Assembly: GCF_014069575.1 (NCBI RefSeq)
Contig: NZ_CP059675.1
Span: forward strand, 2,294,001 to 2,358,000
DNA: 64,000 bases
Reading direction: 5' to 3'
Origin: Schaalia sp. JY-X169
GTDB taxonomy: Bacteria > Actinomycetota > Actinomycetes > Actinomycetales > Actinomycetaceae
Shown here: positions 18,630 to 27,228 of the stretch, piece after piece
How positions within the stretch are numbered: the stretch's first letter is position 1
How the letters are laid out: every line of letters begins with the position of its first letter
Translations under genes and position numbers: made by a program
Notes under the pieces: model-generated
What the model saw: only the letters and a program-made list of their open reading frames with translations
Databases searched by the model: none
Told to the model about the DNA's origin: nothing

Positions 18630-19766
18630 GTGGTTGAGCACAATAGAGATGCTGACTTTGATCCAGCAGTCCCCGCCGCGTCCGACGACATCGTTGAACC
18701 CACCCCCCGCGTTGAAGAAGATGTGACTTGGGCATCTGTCCTCACCGGTGAAGAACTGGATGCCCCAGCAGGTGGGGCTAGTGGTAACACGGAGGAACTT
18801 GTGGGGGTCACAGATTCCGCTGCCGCAGAACGCGACACCGCCCTCGAACCCACGGGCGATGAAGATGACTTTATGGGGTTTGAAGAGAACATCAGCGTTG
18901 CGGACACCGACTTTAGTCGTCCAACACTTGCCTCGCAGCGTGGCACTGCAGTGGGTGAGGCCGTGGTAACCGACGAGGTGACGACTAACACTCCCGCTGT
19001 GGATAACTTTGAAGAAGAGGACGCGACACAGGTACTCCGCCGATCACTCATTCAGGGTGATGCCGCAACAGAGACTGTCGTTGAGGCAGCATCTGCGGTG
19101 ACCCTAGCGGGTGGAACATCGAAACTCCACCCTGCTGCCGCCACTTTTGAAGAGGCAATGACGACTGCGCGGCCCTCAATCACGTTCGAGGCCGAAGCGC
19201 TTCCCGTACTTCCCAGCCGCGCAATGCCGCGAGTACTCTCCGTTCTCTTCACTCTCTTGTTTGCGCCTGTTGCCTGGTACCTACTGGCTGATGCTGCCGC
19301 TCGGTTGGCTTTTGCCCAGGGAAACCCGATGGTTTCCGGGAACATCAACGCGGCTGCTCTCGGTGAGTTGTTTGCAGGACTTATAGCAGTGACCATCATC
19401 GCGATCCTTGCTGCCCAGTCATCACTGGGGCTAATTGTGGTCGGAACGCTGGTGATGATTGCGGGCGCACCGTTCCTCGTTGTTCCCGCACTAGTGGGGG
19501 AGACTGGCTACTGGGGCGCGACAGCCATCGCTGAGTGGAACGATTTTGGCGGCAACATCGCCAACCATTTCCTCGCTTCTGGTTTCACCGGGTTGCTGTT
19601 TGCTTTTGGCTTCCTCATGGTGGCACTTGGCTGGGTTATTGCTGCAGTACGTCGGACTGGGCGCAGTGAGGAGGCGCTGCGGATATCTGTGGCAACAACT
19701 AATCCCCATGCTATGAAGGCCCGATGGGCGCGCAAAGCTACGGAGAAGGCCCAGCGTTACCAGTGA
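18630..19766 (+). CDS. Membrane protein with acidic disordered N-terminus
   Basis: 378 residues from a GTG with AAGGAGG six bases upstream. About 190 residues of acidic, low-complexity sequence (Asp/Glu/Thr/Ala) precede a C-terminal block with four membrane helices (near VLSVLFTLLFAPVAWYLL, LGELFAGLIAVTIIAILAAQ, LIVVGTLVMIAGAPFLVV and FTGLLFAFGFLMVALGWVI). It is coupled by GTGA to the alpha/beta hydrolase downstream. I do not recognise a characterised family. The layout resembles actinobacterial envelope proteins with a cytoplasmic disordered arm. Confidence 0.8.
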   Translation: MVEHNRDADFDPAVPAASDDIVEPTPRVEEDVTWASVLTGEELDAPAGGASGNTEELVGVTDSAAAERDTALEPTGDEDDFMGFEENISVADTDFSRPTLASQRGTAVGEAVVTDEVTTNTPAVDNFEEEDATQVLRRSLIQGDAATETVVEAASAVTLAGGTSKLHPAAATFEEAMTTARPSITFEAEALPVLPSRAMPRVLSVLFTLLFAPVAWYLLADAAARLAFAQGNPMVSGNINAAALGELFAGLIAVTIIAILAAQSSLGLIVVGTLVMIAGAPFLVVPALVGETGYWGATAIAEWNDFGGNIANHFLASGFTGLLFAFGFLMVALGWVIAAVRRTGRSEEALRISVATTNPHAMKARWARKATEKAQRYQ

Positions 19767-20659
19767 GTGCTGCCTCCCAAGTCCGCACTGCTGGTCCGTG
19801 GGTTCACCGCGATGTACATGCTCGCGGAGTCTCGTTTCACGTGGTTGTTGCCGGGGATGAACCAGGCAGACCAACGGTTTTTCTACTCCACGACTTTCCT
19901 CTGAACTGGTGGTCATGGCGTGAGCAGATCAAGGCTCTTTCAGACGGTGGGTTCCGTGTCATTGCAATGGATTTGCGTGGGATGGGAGGAAGCGACCTCC
20001 AACCCGATTCAGTAGAGCTTCTTGACCTCGCGGAAGATGTCGTGGCAGTAGCCAACGCCACGGGGACACCTTCATACACCCTGGTTGGCACCGGTATCGG
20101 GGGTGCCGTGGCATGGACGGTGGCTCATTTGGCACCGGCGGAGCTGCGCTCAATCGTGACGTTTGCTGCGCCCCACCCACTGTCTCGCGTGGGTCGCGGC
20201 TCAAGCGACGTCACAAGGGTCCCCCTGTCACGCAAACGCAAGCTGCGTAGCGGCTCTCTGGTCGAGACAATGTTGACCTCGTGGTGCGGACCGTCCCATG
20301 TCAACCACATGTCAGGGCTGGCCGAGCAATACGCTTCCCCACTGCGGCGCGTGTTTGCAGCAAATGCGGCTCTGGAAGTTGAACAGGCAACTAAGAAGCC
20401 ATCGTCAGCATCCAAGAAGGTCTTGGAAGGACGGGTTGAAGTTCCAGTCTGGTCAGTGCGGGGCCTGCGGGACGGGCACGTTCCTCCGTCCTCGTACGTG
20501 GAAGACTCCGCTCTTAGTGGCCAAGTGGTATTGCATTTGGAAATCACAGAGTCAGGGCACTTTCCGAATGAAGAGGAACCCGAGGCCGTCTCACAGATCC
20601 TGCTTGATCACTTGGCAACGATATATCCCGATCGTGAAGGAACCCGCAGTCAAGGTTAG
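19763..20659 (+). CDS. Alpha/beta hydrolase fold protein lacking the nucleophile serine
   Basis: 298 residues from a GTG overlapping the previous stop (GTGA); ATG 19724 is an alternative. The fold is clear: VFLLHDFPLNWWSWREQI (oxyanion-hole strand), VIAMDLRGMGGSDLQ, a cap region and the late His motif ITESGHFPNEE. The nucleophile elbow, normally GxSxG or GHDWGG, reads VGTGIGG, with Gly111 at the nucleophile position. Epoxide-hydrolase-like genes (ephE) sit near here in mycobacteria. Catalysis by the standard mechanism looks impossible; a binding or structural role is inferred. Confidence 0.85.
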   Translation: MSAASQVRTAGPWVHRDVHARGVSFHVVVAGDEPGRPTVFLLHDFPLNWWSWREQIKALSDGGFRVIAMDLRGMGGSDLQPDSVELLDLAEDVVAVANATGTPSYTLVGTGIGGAVAWTVAHLAPAELRSIVTFAAPHPLSRVGRGSSDVTRVPLSRKRKLRSGSLVETMLTSWCGPSHVNHMSGLAEQYASPLRRVFAANAALEVEQATKKPSSASKKVLEGRVEVPVWSVRGLRDGHVPPSSYVEDSALSGQVVLHLEITESGHFPNEEEPEAVSQILLDHLATIYPDREGTRSQG

Positions 20660-20704
20660 GAGACAATAAGGTTTAGCCACATCTGGTGGATTCACCGTAC
20701 GTAA

Positions 20705-20771
20705 TGCCTCATGTCAATTTGCCCGCGAAAGTTGGTTTGGTGCCTCATATGTTTTTGCCCGCGAAAGTTGG
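20705..20771. repeat. Tandem copies of the IS left terminal repeat
   Basis: Two 31-bp units, 36 bp apart, each starting TGCCTCAT and ending GCCCGCGAAAGTTGG, differ only in the middle (GTCAA versus ATGTT). The inner unit is closest in sequence to the right end (22062-22093, inverted). Either a second, decayed insertion left its end behind or the element uses duplicated transposase-binding sites. Confidence 0.8.
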
Positions 20772-20772
20772 G

Positions 20773-22032
20773 TTAGCTGGCTTGGGGTAGTTTGATGCCT
20801 TTGGCGGTGTTGGGGAGCTTGTTTCTGGCTTCGGTTTGAGCGATGAGTTTCACGGTGCCTCGTTTTGCCAGAGTGGTCAGTTCAGATTGGATGCGGGTGA
20901 TGTTACGGGCTAGCGCGGCAGGGTTCAATGACGCCTTGTACGCTTCCATTTCCAAGGTTTGAGCCTTGGTGAGGGCCCCAGAGTCCTTGAGCCTGTCGAA
21001 GGGGGTTTTGGGCGTGTCGTAGACGCGTTTGCGCCGCCCCCTAGTATCGGTGTCCCACCCTACTGGTTTGATGGTTGGCGTGTAGTAGTTCATGTAGTCA
21101 TTCACGTTTACCCATAGCCGCTCCAGGAGGGAGAGTTGGGCCTGTGTGTCATAGCGCCAGTAGAAAGCGTATTTGCGTACGACGTGGTTATTCTTGGACT
21201 CGATACTGGCTTGATCATTCTTCTTATAGGGCCGACTCCTGGTGAAATACAGTTCCAGGTTTTGAGCCCAGGCCACGACATCGTAGTTGATGAACTCACT
21301 ACCGTTATCAAAATCCACGCCCTCTAAAGGGATGGGGCAGCGGTCAATGATCCGGTTCAAACCAGCAATGATGTGACGCGAGGAGTTATTCCTAATGCTG
21401 GTAGTGACACTCCACCCCGTATACACATCGGTCAGGTTCAAAGTCCGGGCGAACTCACCAACCAAGGTTGGCCCGCAGTGAGCCACCGTATCGCCTTCAA
21501 AGAAGCCAGGACGGTTCTCCATTTCATCGCCTGCCTTACGGATCTTGATCGAGGAACGCAACAAGGGTGAGGGCTTGGTTGTTGCCGCTCCTTTCAGGTT
21601 TGTTCCCTCTTTCAAGGGCTTCAAGTACCGATCAATCGTTGCCGCGCTCATACTCAAGAGCTCTTCTTTGACCTCACTGGAATACCGGTCCACCCCAGCA
21701 ACAAGCTCCCCATGAGCCTCAAGGGCATCAAGCAGGCCTGGCAAGGATACAACCAGGTACTTCCCACACTGACCCAAACCCATCGCCCACACTCTTTGCA
21801 AAGTCTTACGCGCATCATAGGAATACTTGAAAGGCCGAGGCTTGCGCTGCCTTGATGGGCCGCCGCGGATCTTGGGTTTGGGCGCTGCCGCTTGGGACAA
21901 ACGTCGACGAGCGTTATCCCGACTCCACCCCGTCACCGAGACCACCTCATCCAACAATCGTCCCCGATCCTTCTTAGATAGTTGCTTATACTCACGAGCA
22001 TATTTAGCGGTAATCTCCGCACGAGTAGCCAT
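20773..22032 (-). CDS. DDE (rve-fold) transposase
   Basis: About 419 residues from ATG 22032 with GGAG upstream. The N-terminal helix-turn-helix (EVVSVTGWSRDNARRRL) is followed by an integrase-type catalytic core with D in FFEGDTVAHCG, D in VDFDNGSEF and E in NDQASIESKNNHV, giving a D-D-E triad, and a C-terminal helical domain. The layout fits the group of single-ORF integrase-core elements often filed as ISNCY in actinobacteria, rather than IS3 or IS256. No frameshift or internal stop; probably functional. Confidence 0.92.
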   Translation of the reverse strand: MATRAEITAKYAREYKQLSKKDRGRLLDEVVSVTGWSRDNARRRLSQAAAPKPKIRGGPSRQRKPRPFKYSYDARKTLQRVWAMGLGQCGKYLVVSLPGLLDALEAHGELVAGVDRYSSEVKEELLSMSAATIDRYLKPLKEGTNLKGAATTKPSPLLRSSIKIRKAGDEMENRPGFFEGDTVAHCGPTLVGEFARTLNLTDVYTGWSVTTSIRNNSSRHIIAGLNRIIDRCPIPLEGVDFDNGSEFINYDVVAWAQNLELYFTRSRPYKKNDQASIESKNNHVVRKYAFYWRYDTQAQLSLLERLWVNVNDYMNYYTPTIKPVGWDTDTRGRRKRVYDTPKTPFDRLKDSGALTKAQTLEMEAYKASLNPAALARNITRIQSELTTLAKRGTVKLIAQTEARNKLPNTAKGIKLPQAS

Positions 22033-22187
22033 ACTCAACTCCGTCCCCATAACCAACCATGCCAACTTTCGCGGGCAAAAACCAAATGAGGCATGGAACC
22101 CATTTCACGGGCCTTTTACGTGAGGCTAGTCGCCGTATTGTCGGTCTGTTGGTCATCTGGCAAGCTAGTATTACATTGGCGTGGGGT

Positions 22188-22206
22188 CACTCACATGGTG
22201 TGAGTG
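22188..22206. promoter_or_regulatory. Perfect inverted repeat upstream of crp
   Basis: CACTCACA-tgg-TGTGAGTG has 8-bp perfect arms and ends 65 bp before the crp start. A Crp/GlxR box reads TGTGA-N6-TCACA; here the half-sites face the other way (TCACA then TGTGA), so this is not a canonical Crp site. Still a plausible operator or hairpin in the leader. Confidence 0.4.
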
Positions 22207-22271
22207 CGCGAGCCGGGGGACCCCTCCTTCAGCAACCGCAAAAGATGTAGTAGATATGGAGTCAATGGAAC

Positions 22272-22955
22272 ATGAGTGTGGACGATCAGTTCATTAGTCG
22301 AGTGCCCCTATTTACCGGCCTCAACGAACAGCAATTCGCAGCCTTGGCAGCACGCACCAGTCACACTTCACTCCGAAGAGGAGAGGTGCTTTTCGAAGAG
22401 GGTGACCCGGGTGACCGGCTGTACATCGTTACCGAAGGCAAGATTAAGCTCGGCCATACCTCCAGTGACGGTCGGGAATCACTTCTGGCAATTCTTGGTC
22501 CGGGTGAAATCATCGGGGAACTAACCCTGTTCGATCCGGGGGCACGTTCCACGACGGCCACTGCCGTTTCCTCCGCGACGCTTTTGTCGCTGAACCATTC
22601 GGATCTGTCGACGATGCTTGACACGAACCCAGAGGCCGCAAAGCATATGCTCCGTGCCCTGGCACAAAGGCTCCGCAGGACAAATGAGTCCCTCTCCGAT
22701 CTGGTCTTCTCGGATGTTCCAGGGCGCGTCGCAAAGTCGCTCTTGGATCTGGCACGTCGATTCGGCACTCAGACGGATTCAGGAATCCATGTCCCTCACG
22801 ATCTGACTCAGGAAGAGCTGGCCCAGTTGGTTGGTGCTTCTCGCGAGACGGTCAACAAGTCGCTCGCTGACTTCGTGTCGCGTGGGTGGATTCGGTTGGA
22901 AGGCCGGGCTGTGACCCTGCTCGATGTGGAACGGCTGCAGCGCCGCGCTCACTAG
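22272..22955 (+). CDS. crp: Crp/GlxR-family transcriptional regulator
   Basis: 227 residues. N-terminal cyclic-nucleotide-binding beta-roll with FEEGDPGDRLYIVTEGKIKL and GPGEIIGELTLFDPGARSTTA, which contains the cAMP-contact GEL and ARS/T residues; dimer helix; C-terminal winged helix with LTQEELAQLVGASRETVNKSL as recognition helix. Actinobacterial members bind cAMP and control carbon and respiratory genes globally. The neighbours DUF4177, whiB and ponA2 match the mycobacterial crp locus. The insertion sequence just upstream may have replaced part of its native promoter. Confidence 0.93.
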   Translation: MSVDDQFISRVPLFTGLNEQQFAALAARTSHTSLRRGEVLFEEGDPGDRLYIVTEGKIKLGHTSSDGRESLLAILGPGEIIGELTLFDPGARSTTATAVSSATLLSLNHSDLSTMLDTNPEAAKHMLRALAQRLRRTNESLSDLVFSDVPGRVAKSLLDLARRFGTQTDSGIHVPHDLTQEELAQLVGASRETVNKSLADFVSRGWIRLEGRAVTLLDVERLQRRAH

Positions 22956-23026
22956 AGCCCCCTCGCGCCACTGGTGGCCCTCGGCCGCACTGGTGACTTC
23001 CCACGGCACTTCCGCTGAGGTTCCTG

Positions 23027-23084
23027 CAACAAAAACAGAAGGTGGAGCACCCCTTAAGTCGGGGTGCTCCACCTGTTTTTGTTG
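23027..23084. terminator. Bidirectional rho-independent terminator
   Basis: A 14-bp perfect GC-rich stem (23040-23053 with 23061-23074, 7-nt loop) is flanked by complementary A-rich and T-rich arms (CAACAAAAACAG / CTGTTTTTGTTG). It can therefore end transcription of crp from the left and of the minus-strand DUF4177 unit from the right. Confidence 0.9.
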
Positions 23085-23286
23085 GAACTCTTACGTGCCC
23101 ACACACGCAGAGTCGGATCTTCGCCTCTACGACCGGTCACCATTGCCGTCACTACCCACCCCAATCCGCAGAATCGCCCGAGGACTTCGAAACTTCCAAA
23201 GCCAAAGCCACCAGCGCTGGCAGGACCAGCAGGAGCGGCAGCAGCGGCAGCGGCAGCGGCAAAGCCAAACCAAAAAGGCGTGGCTG
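23085..23286. other. Low-complexity stretch downstream of the DUF4177 gene
   Basis: Contains an imperfect GCAGCGGCAGCGGCAGC trinucleotide run near 23230-23265. A minus-strand frame reads through it (poly-Ala, then GFGFGSFEVLGRF), overlapping the DUF4177 gene in another frame, but it has no start, no RBS and no family I recognise. I see no supported gene. Confidence 0.4.
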
Positions 23287-23445
23287 CTACTGCTTTTCGC
23301 GCTTCAGATATGCCACCAGGTTCTCCGGGTTCGAGGGTCCTGGAATGACCTGGACCAGCTCCCACCCATCATCACCCCAGGTATCAAGAATCGCCTTGGT
23401 GTTGTGAATGAGCAGCGGAATCGTTACATACTCCCATTTTTTCAT
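23287..23445 (-). CDS. DUF4177 small protein
   Basis: 52 residues starting MKKWEYVTIPLLIHNTKAIL, with DTWGDDGWELVQVIPGP and the C-terminal strand LVAYLKREKQ. This is the DUF4177 signature (KWEY...GWELV) and matches the small gene that lies between crp and whiB4 in other actinobacteria (Rv3678A-like). Function is not established for the family. It ends just before the low-complexity stretch and the bidirectional terminator, and starts 27 bp downstream of whiB, so the two are probably co-transcribed. Confidence 0.88.
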   Translation of the reverse strand: MKKWEYVTIPLLIHNTKAILDTWGDDGWELVQVIPGPSNPENLVAYLKREKQ

Positions 23446-23472
23446 GAGCCAAGCCTACCTGCCCATATCGAA

Positions 23473-23814
23473 TCAGCCACGCACCAGCGCCAATACCTTT
23501 GGGCTCTGGGACTTACGAAGCTCCGTCGCAACAGTCTCCTCAGACGTCTCCAGCCACGCGGGCCAATCGTCTACGGTTGGGAACCGGCGTCTGATGGCTC
23601 TTCGTTCCCTCTCTGTCAGACCCCCCCAAACCCCGTAGTCACAACCGCATTGCAATGCATCTGCCAAGCATTGCAGGCGAACAGGACACCCCGAGCATCT
23701 TTGCTTGGCTGTGCGCTGTGCTGCTCCCTTCACAAACAGTGAGTCGGGCGGATCTGACGCGCAGCGTGCATGAACCACCCAGTTCTGGTCTTCCCAGTCT
23801 TCAGACGTAAACAT
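23473..23814 (-). CDS. whiB4: WhiB-family iron-sulfur transcriptional regulator
   Basis: 113 residues. Four cysteines C18, C40, C43 and C49 in the C-Xn-C-X2-C-X5-C arrangement ligate a [4Fe-4S] cluster, followed by GVWGGLTERERRAIRRR, the turn motif and basic DNA-contact region. Synteny (divergent from a ponA2-type PBP, next to DUF4177 and crp) points to the WhiB4 class, a redox sensor in mycobacteria. RBS GGAGG upstream of the ATG. The gene is monocistronic or co-transcribed with the DUF4177 gene. Confidence 0.93.
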   Translation of the reverse strand: MFTSEDWEDQNWVVHARCASDPPDSLFVKGAAQRTAKQRCSGCPVRLQCLADALQCGCDYGVWGGLTERERRAIRRRFPTVDDWPAWLETSEETVATELRKSQSPKVLALVRG

Positions 23815-23916
23815 TTAACACCTCCGCACATCTACAGCCCTTCACTCCAGTGTGAGGCGAGCCTCGCAAGATGTGCTTCTATTCCACACTCCTACTCTAC
23901 TGACTAGGCTAGTGTC
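23815..23916. promoter_or_regulatory. Divergent whiB / ponA2 intergenic region
   Basis: Roughly 100 bp must hold both promoters. A palindrome GAGGC-ga-GCCTC lies at 23854-23865, about 40 bp from whiB. No convincing -10/-35 pair could be assigned by eye. Confidence 0.3.
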
Positions 23917-26109
23917 ATGGCCAGTTCTACCCGTAACAGCAGTTCACGCAGGCTCAACCTTGTACAGTTTGTCGCAATTATCGCTGCGATCGCACTGATA
24001 TCAACGCTGCTTGGAGCCCTTGCAGCTGGATTCGCCCTGCCAGCTGCTGGTGCCGGAGGGGCAATTGTCAAGGCCGTGCCCGCAACTTTCCGTGAGCTCC
24101 CCTCCGAAATGGAAGTGATTGAGCCTGCCGAAGAGTCGCGGATGCTGAACTCCGACGGTAGCGTAATGGCCCGTTTCTTCGCGGAGCGCAGGACCGTGGT
24201 GCAATCCGAGCAAATTGCCCCCATCATGAAGAACGCCATCATCGCGATCGAAGACCGGCGCTTCTACACCCACCACGGCATCGACCCGCACGGTATGGCC
24301 CGCGCCCTCGTCAACAACCTCACCAGTGGTGACACCCAAGGCGCATCCACGATCACCCAGCAGTACGTGAAAAACATGCTCCTCGAAAGAGGTCTGCAGG
24401 CAGGCGACCAGGACCTCATTGATGAGGCCACAGAGTTCTCAGCGGAACGTAAGTTGCGTGAGGCCCGATATGCAATCGCTCTAGAAACCAAGCTCACCAA
24501 AGATGAAATTCTCACCGGCTATCTGAACCTCGCAACCTTCGGTGTCAACCTCTACGGGGTCGAGGCCGCGTCACGAACATACTTCTCTAAGTCCGCAGCA
24601 GATTTGACCCCCGCAGAAGCAGCGCTACTTGCTGGAGCCGTCCAGCAGCCAAGCCTTTTTGACCCCCTTGTGAATCCCGAAGAATCACAGAACCGTCGAA
24701 ACGTTGTGCTTAGGGAGATGCGTGAAGAAGGCTTCATTTCCCAGGCTGAGTATAACGAGGCCGTTGCAACACCTATCGAGGAGATGCTCAACCCAAGTTA
24801 CGCTGTCGCGGGTTGCGGTGGTGCCGGCTCTGCCGCATACTTCTGCCGTTTCGCAATCGAAACCTTCCTGGCAGATGAGACCTTTGGAGCAGACCGTGCA
24901 GAACGCGAACACCTTCTGAACACAGGCGGACTCACGCTACGAACATCTCTGAGCCGACAGGATCAAGACGCAGCCGTGGCGGCAGTTAATGGCCGTGTCC
25001 CGGTTGGGGATGGCTCCGGCCTGAATGTTGCCCTGTCTTCGGTTGTTCCACAGAATGGTTACATCGTTGCCATGGCACAGAACACGCCCTACGGGCCAGC
25101 CACCGAAGCGAACCCTACGGCCACTGAAGTCTCTTTCAATGCAGATTCCGCTCACGGAGGCGGCATGGGATTCCAGGCTGGTTCAACATTCAAAATGTTC
25201 ACGCTGGTCCAGTGGTTCTACGAGTCCCGCTCGGCATACGAGGTCGTGGGCGGTCGTGGAAACACATTCCCAAATGGTTCTTTCAAATGTGGGGGCCAAC
25301 CAATCTACACAGAAACTTGGTCCCCTGGTGAAACAAACCAAGGGAAAGCTGGCGCATACAGCGTACTCGACGCCACCCGACTCTCCGTGAACCAAGCCTT
25401 TGGCGACATGGCAACAAAGGTCGACTTCTGCCAAATCTTTGAACGGGCCAAGGCCATGGGGATCACGGACCCGGAAGGGAACACAGTGCTTACTGTGCCG
25501 GGTAATATCATTGGTTCCTCAGAAGTTACCCCCCTTGGACTCACCGCGGCGTACGGTACCCTAGCGAACCATGGGACCCTCTGTTCCCCAATGGCCCTCC
25601 TTGAAGTGGAGGATCGCGATGGCACCATCCTCAAGACCTACCAGCCGGAGTGTGCCTCCGCCATTGACTCAACCGTCGCCAAGCAAGTTACGAACGTCCT
25701 CTACAAGGCCTACCAATCCCAGCCGTACCAAATCGGGCGTCCCTACGCGGGCAAGTCGGGCACGACCGACGAAAACTCGAGTGTGTGGTTCGTTGGCTTC
25801 ACCCCCCAGCTTTCCACCGCCATTTGGGCCGGAGTGGCAGACAACCCGATGCGGCCTGGCCAAAACCTTATGATCAATGGCGAGTACTTCGACTATCTTT
25901 ACGGTGGTCCTTTCCTTGGGCACACTTGGGCCAATTACATGGTGAATGCTCTTGAGGGCCAAGAAGTTCAAGGCTTTGAAGACGTATTCATTGGGAATAG
26001 GCCTGTAGCCCAGCCTGTGCAGCGAGCCAACACCGCGACCGCCCAGCAGGGCGCAGCTACCCAAGACGCAGCGACACCTGATACCCCTGAAACCAACACC
26101 GGAGGATAG
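23917..26109 (+). CDS. ponA2: Class A penicillin-binding protein (PonA2 type)
   Basis: 730 residues. N-terminal membrane anchor (FVAIIAAIALISTLLGALAA), GT51 glycosyltransferase with catalytic Glu112 in EDRRFYTHHG and QGASTITQQYVKN, then the transpeptidase with SxxK at S423-T-F-K426, SxN at S490-V-N492 and KSGTT from K613. Polymerises lipid II and cross-links peptidoglycan at the outer membrane face. There is no PASTA domain; the tail is a Gln/Thr/Ala-rich disordered segment. The gene is divergent from whiB and six bases upstream of the metallophosphoesterase gene, as in mycobacteria. Confidence 0.96.
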   Translation: MASSTRNSSSRRLNLVQFVAIIAAIALISTLLGALAAGFALPAAGAGGAIVKAVPATFRELPSEMEVIEPAEESRMLNSDGSVMARFFAERRTVVQSEQIAPIMKNAIIAIEDRRFYTHHGIDPHGMARALVNNLTSGDTQGASTITQQYVKNMLLERGLQAGDQDLIDEATEFSAERKLREARYAIALETKLTKDEILTGYLNLATFGVNLYGVEAASRTYFSKSAADLTPAEAALLAGAVQQPSLFDPLVNPEESQNRRNVVLREMREEGFISQAEYNEAVATPIEEMLNPSYAVAGCGGAGSAAYFCRFAIETFLADETFGADRAEREHLLNTGGLTLRTSLSRQDQDAAVAAVNGRVPVGDGSGLNVALSSVVPQNGYIVAMAQNTPYGPATEANPTATEVSFNADSAHGGGMGFQAGSTFKMFTLVQWFYESRSAYEVVGGRGNTFPNGSFKCGGQPIYTETWSPGETNQGKAGAYSVLDATRLSVNQAFGDMATKVDFCQIFERAKAMGITDPEGNTVLTVPGNIIGSSEVTPLGLTAAYGTLANHGTLCSPMALLEVEDRDGTILKTYQPECASAIDSTVAKQVTNVLYKAYQSQPYQIGRPYAGKSGTTDENSSVWFVGFTPQLSTAIWAGVADNPMRPGQNLMINGEYFDYLYGGPFLGHTWANYMVNALEGQEVQGFEDVFIGNRPVAQPVQRANTATAQQGAATQDAATPDTPETNTGG

Positions 26110-26115
26110 TCCGCC

Positions 26116-27123
26116 ATGCCTCGACCCTCTCTTGAGGAAATTGGTAGTCGACAGTCCCTAATGGGATCGCGGTTTGTCGGCTTCATGCGCTGGTCCAGTG
26201 GAGCGCTGGCCGGACTAACAGCAGCCGCTGGAGCAGGGGTGGGTCTTGCAGCCCTCGAGGCGCGTTTCCCAATTGTGCGGCACTTCAACGTTTCAGTGCC
26301 AGCCCGTCCCGGGTTGCGCGAAACAACCATTCTGCATATCTCTGATTTGCACATGTTTGAGCGCCAGGGTTTCATAGTCGATTTTCTTGCACGGGTTGCA
26401 CGCACTGAGAAATTCGACATGGTGATTTCGACGGGCGACAACCTCGGCTCAGTAGACGGTGTTCCCCTCCTTTTGGAAGCCTTGGAACCCCTGATGGACA
26501 AGCCGGGTGCATTCGTCCTCGGCTCTAATGACTACTACCTACCCCAGGCGAAGCTCTGGACCTCCTACCTAATGCCGGGCCATTCGGCGACCAACGCAGC
26601 GAACAGGGCGGCGCTCCAACCCGACCTTCCCTGGTTAGAAACAGTCAATGCCATGACCGGGGCGGGCTGGATCGACCTCACCAATCAAGCTGGCTCCCTG
26701 CATGTTCCAATCGAAGACTCACACCAGACAGTTGCGTTGGTCGGAGTCGATGACCCTCACATCAAGCGTGACCGGCCAACTGCTCCCAACGCGGATTGGT
26801 GGGAACCTTCGTCGCTGAGGATCGGCGTTACGCACGCCCCATACCGTCGCGTCCTTGACAACTTCACGGGCCTTGACTCCGACCTAATCATGGCCGGGCA
26901 CACCCACGGCGGTCAGATACGCCTCCCCGTTTACGGAGCGATTGTGACCAATACCGATATTCCACGCCGTCACAGTCGCGGACTCACCCACTGGACTACA
27001 TCGACACCACCCGCATCCTCGTCTTTGCACGTCTCCGCGGGTTTGGGGACTTCCCGATACGCTCCCGTTCGCCTCTTCTGCCGCCCGGAGGTTTCACTTC
27101 TTCGGGTTTGTCCAACGGTGTAG
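26116..27123 (+). CDS. Metallophosphoesterase, Rv3683 type
   Basis: 335 residues. One N-terminal hydrophobic segment (SSGALAGLTAAAGAGVGLAAL), then a calcineurin-like core: HISDLHMF, VISTGDNLG, GSNDYY (instead of GNHD), GVTHAPYRR and GHTHGGQIRLP. The Asp, His and Asn metal ligands are present. The RBS GGAGG lies at the end of ponA2, so the two genes form one unit. Membrane-tethered phosphatase or phosphodiesterase, possibly acting on a cell-wall or lipid-linked substrate, by analogy with the conserved ponA2 linkage. Confidence 0.93.
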   Translation: MPRPSLEEIGSRQSLMGSRFVGFMRWSSGALAGLTAAAGAGVGLAALEARFPIVRHFNVSVPARPGLRETTILHISDLHMFERQGFIVDFLARVARTEKFDMVISTGDNLGSVDGVPLLLEALEPLMDKPGAFVLGSNDYYLPQAKLWTSYLMPGHSATNAANRAALQPDLPWLETVNAMTGAGWIDLTNQAGSLHVPIEDSHQTVALVGVDDPHIKRDRPTAPNADWWEPSSLRIGVTHAPYRRVLDNFTGLDSDLIMAGHTHGGQIRLPVYGAIVTNTDIPRRHSRGLTHWTTSTPPASSSLHVSAGLGTSRYAPVRLFCRPEVSLLRVCPTV

Positions 27124-27146
27124 AGAGCCATATACTTGTGCAGTCG

Positions 27147-27220
<74 letters not shown>

Positions 27221-27228
27221 CCGTGATG

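Larger units (their letters stand above)
20705..22093 (-). mobile_element. Insertion sequence with integrase-type transposase and doubled left end
   Basis: The ends are about 31-32-bp inverted repeats with the shared core TTTTTGCCCGCGAAAGTTGG. The right end is 22062-22093. On the left there are two directly repeated copies of the end, 20705-20735 and 20741-20771, so the outer boundary is uncertain. No clear target-site duplication was found with either left end. One transposase gene fills the interior. It lies between the alpha/beta hydrolase gene and crp without disrupting either coding region, though it may affect crp expression. Confidence 0.88.

Noticed and set aside
23054-23365. Minus-strand frame with a poly-Ala stretch between the crp terminator and whiB
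   Set aside because: No start or RBS, overlaps the DUF4177 gene and ends inside the terminator; no known family.
22924-23742. 272-codon plus-strand frame after crp
   Set aside because: Runs across a terminator and is antisense to the DUF4177 and whiB genes; Gln/Arg-rich shadow.
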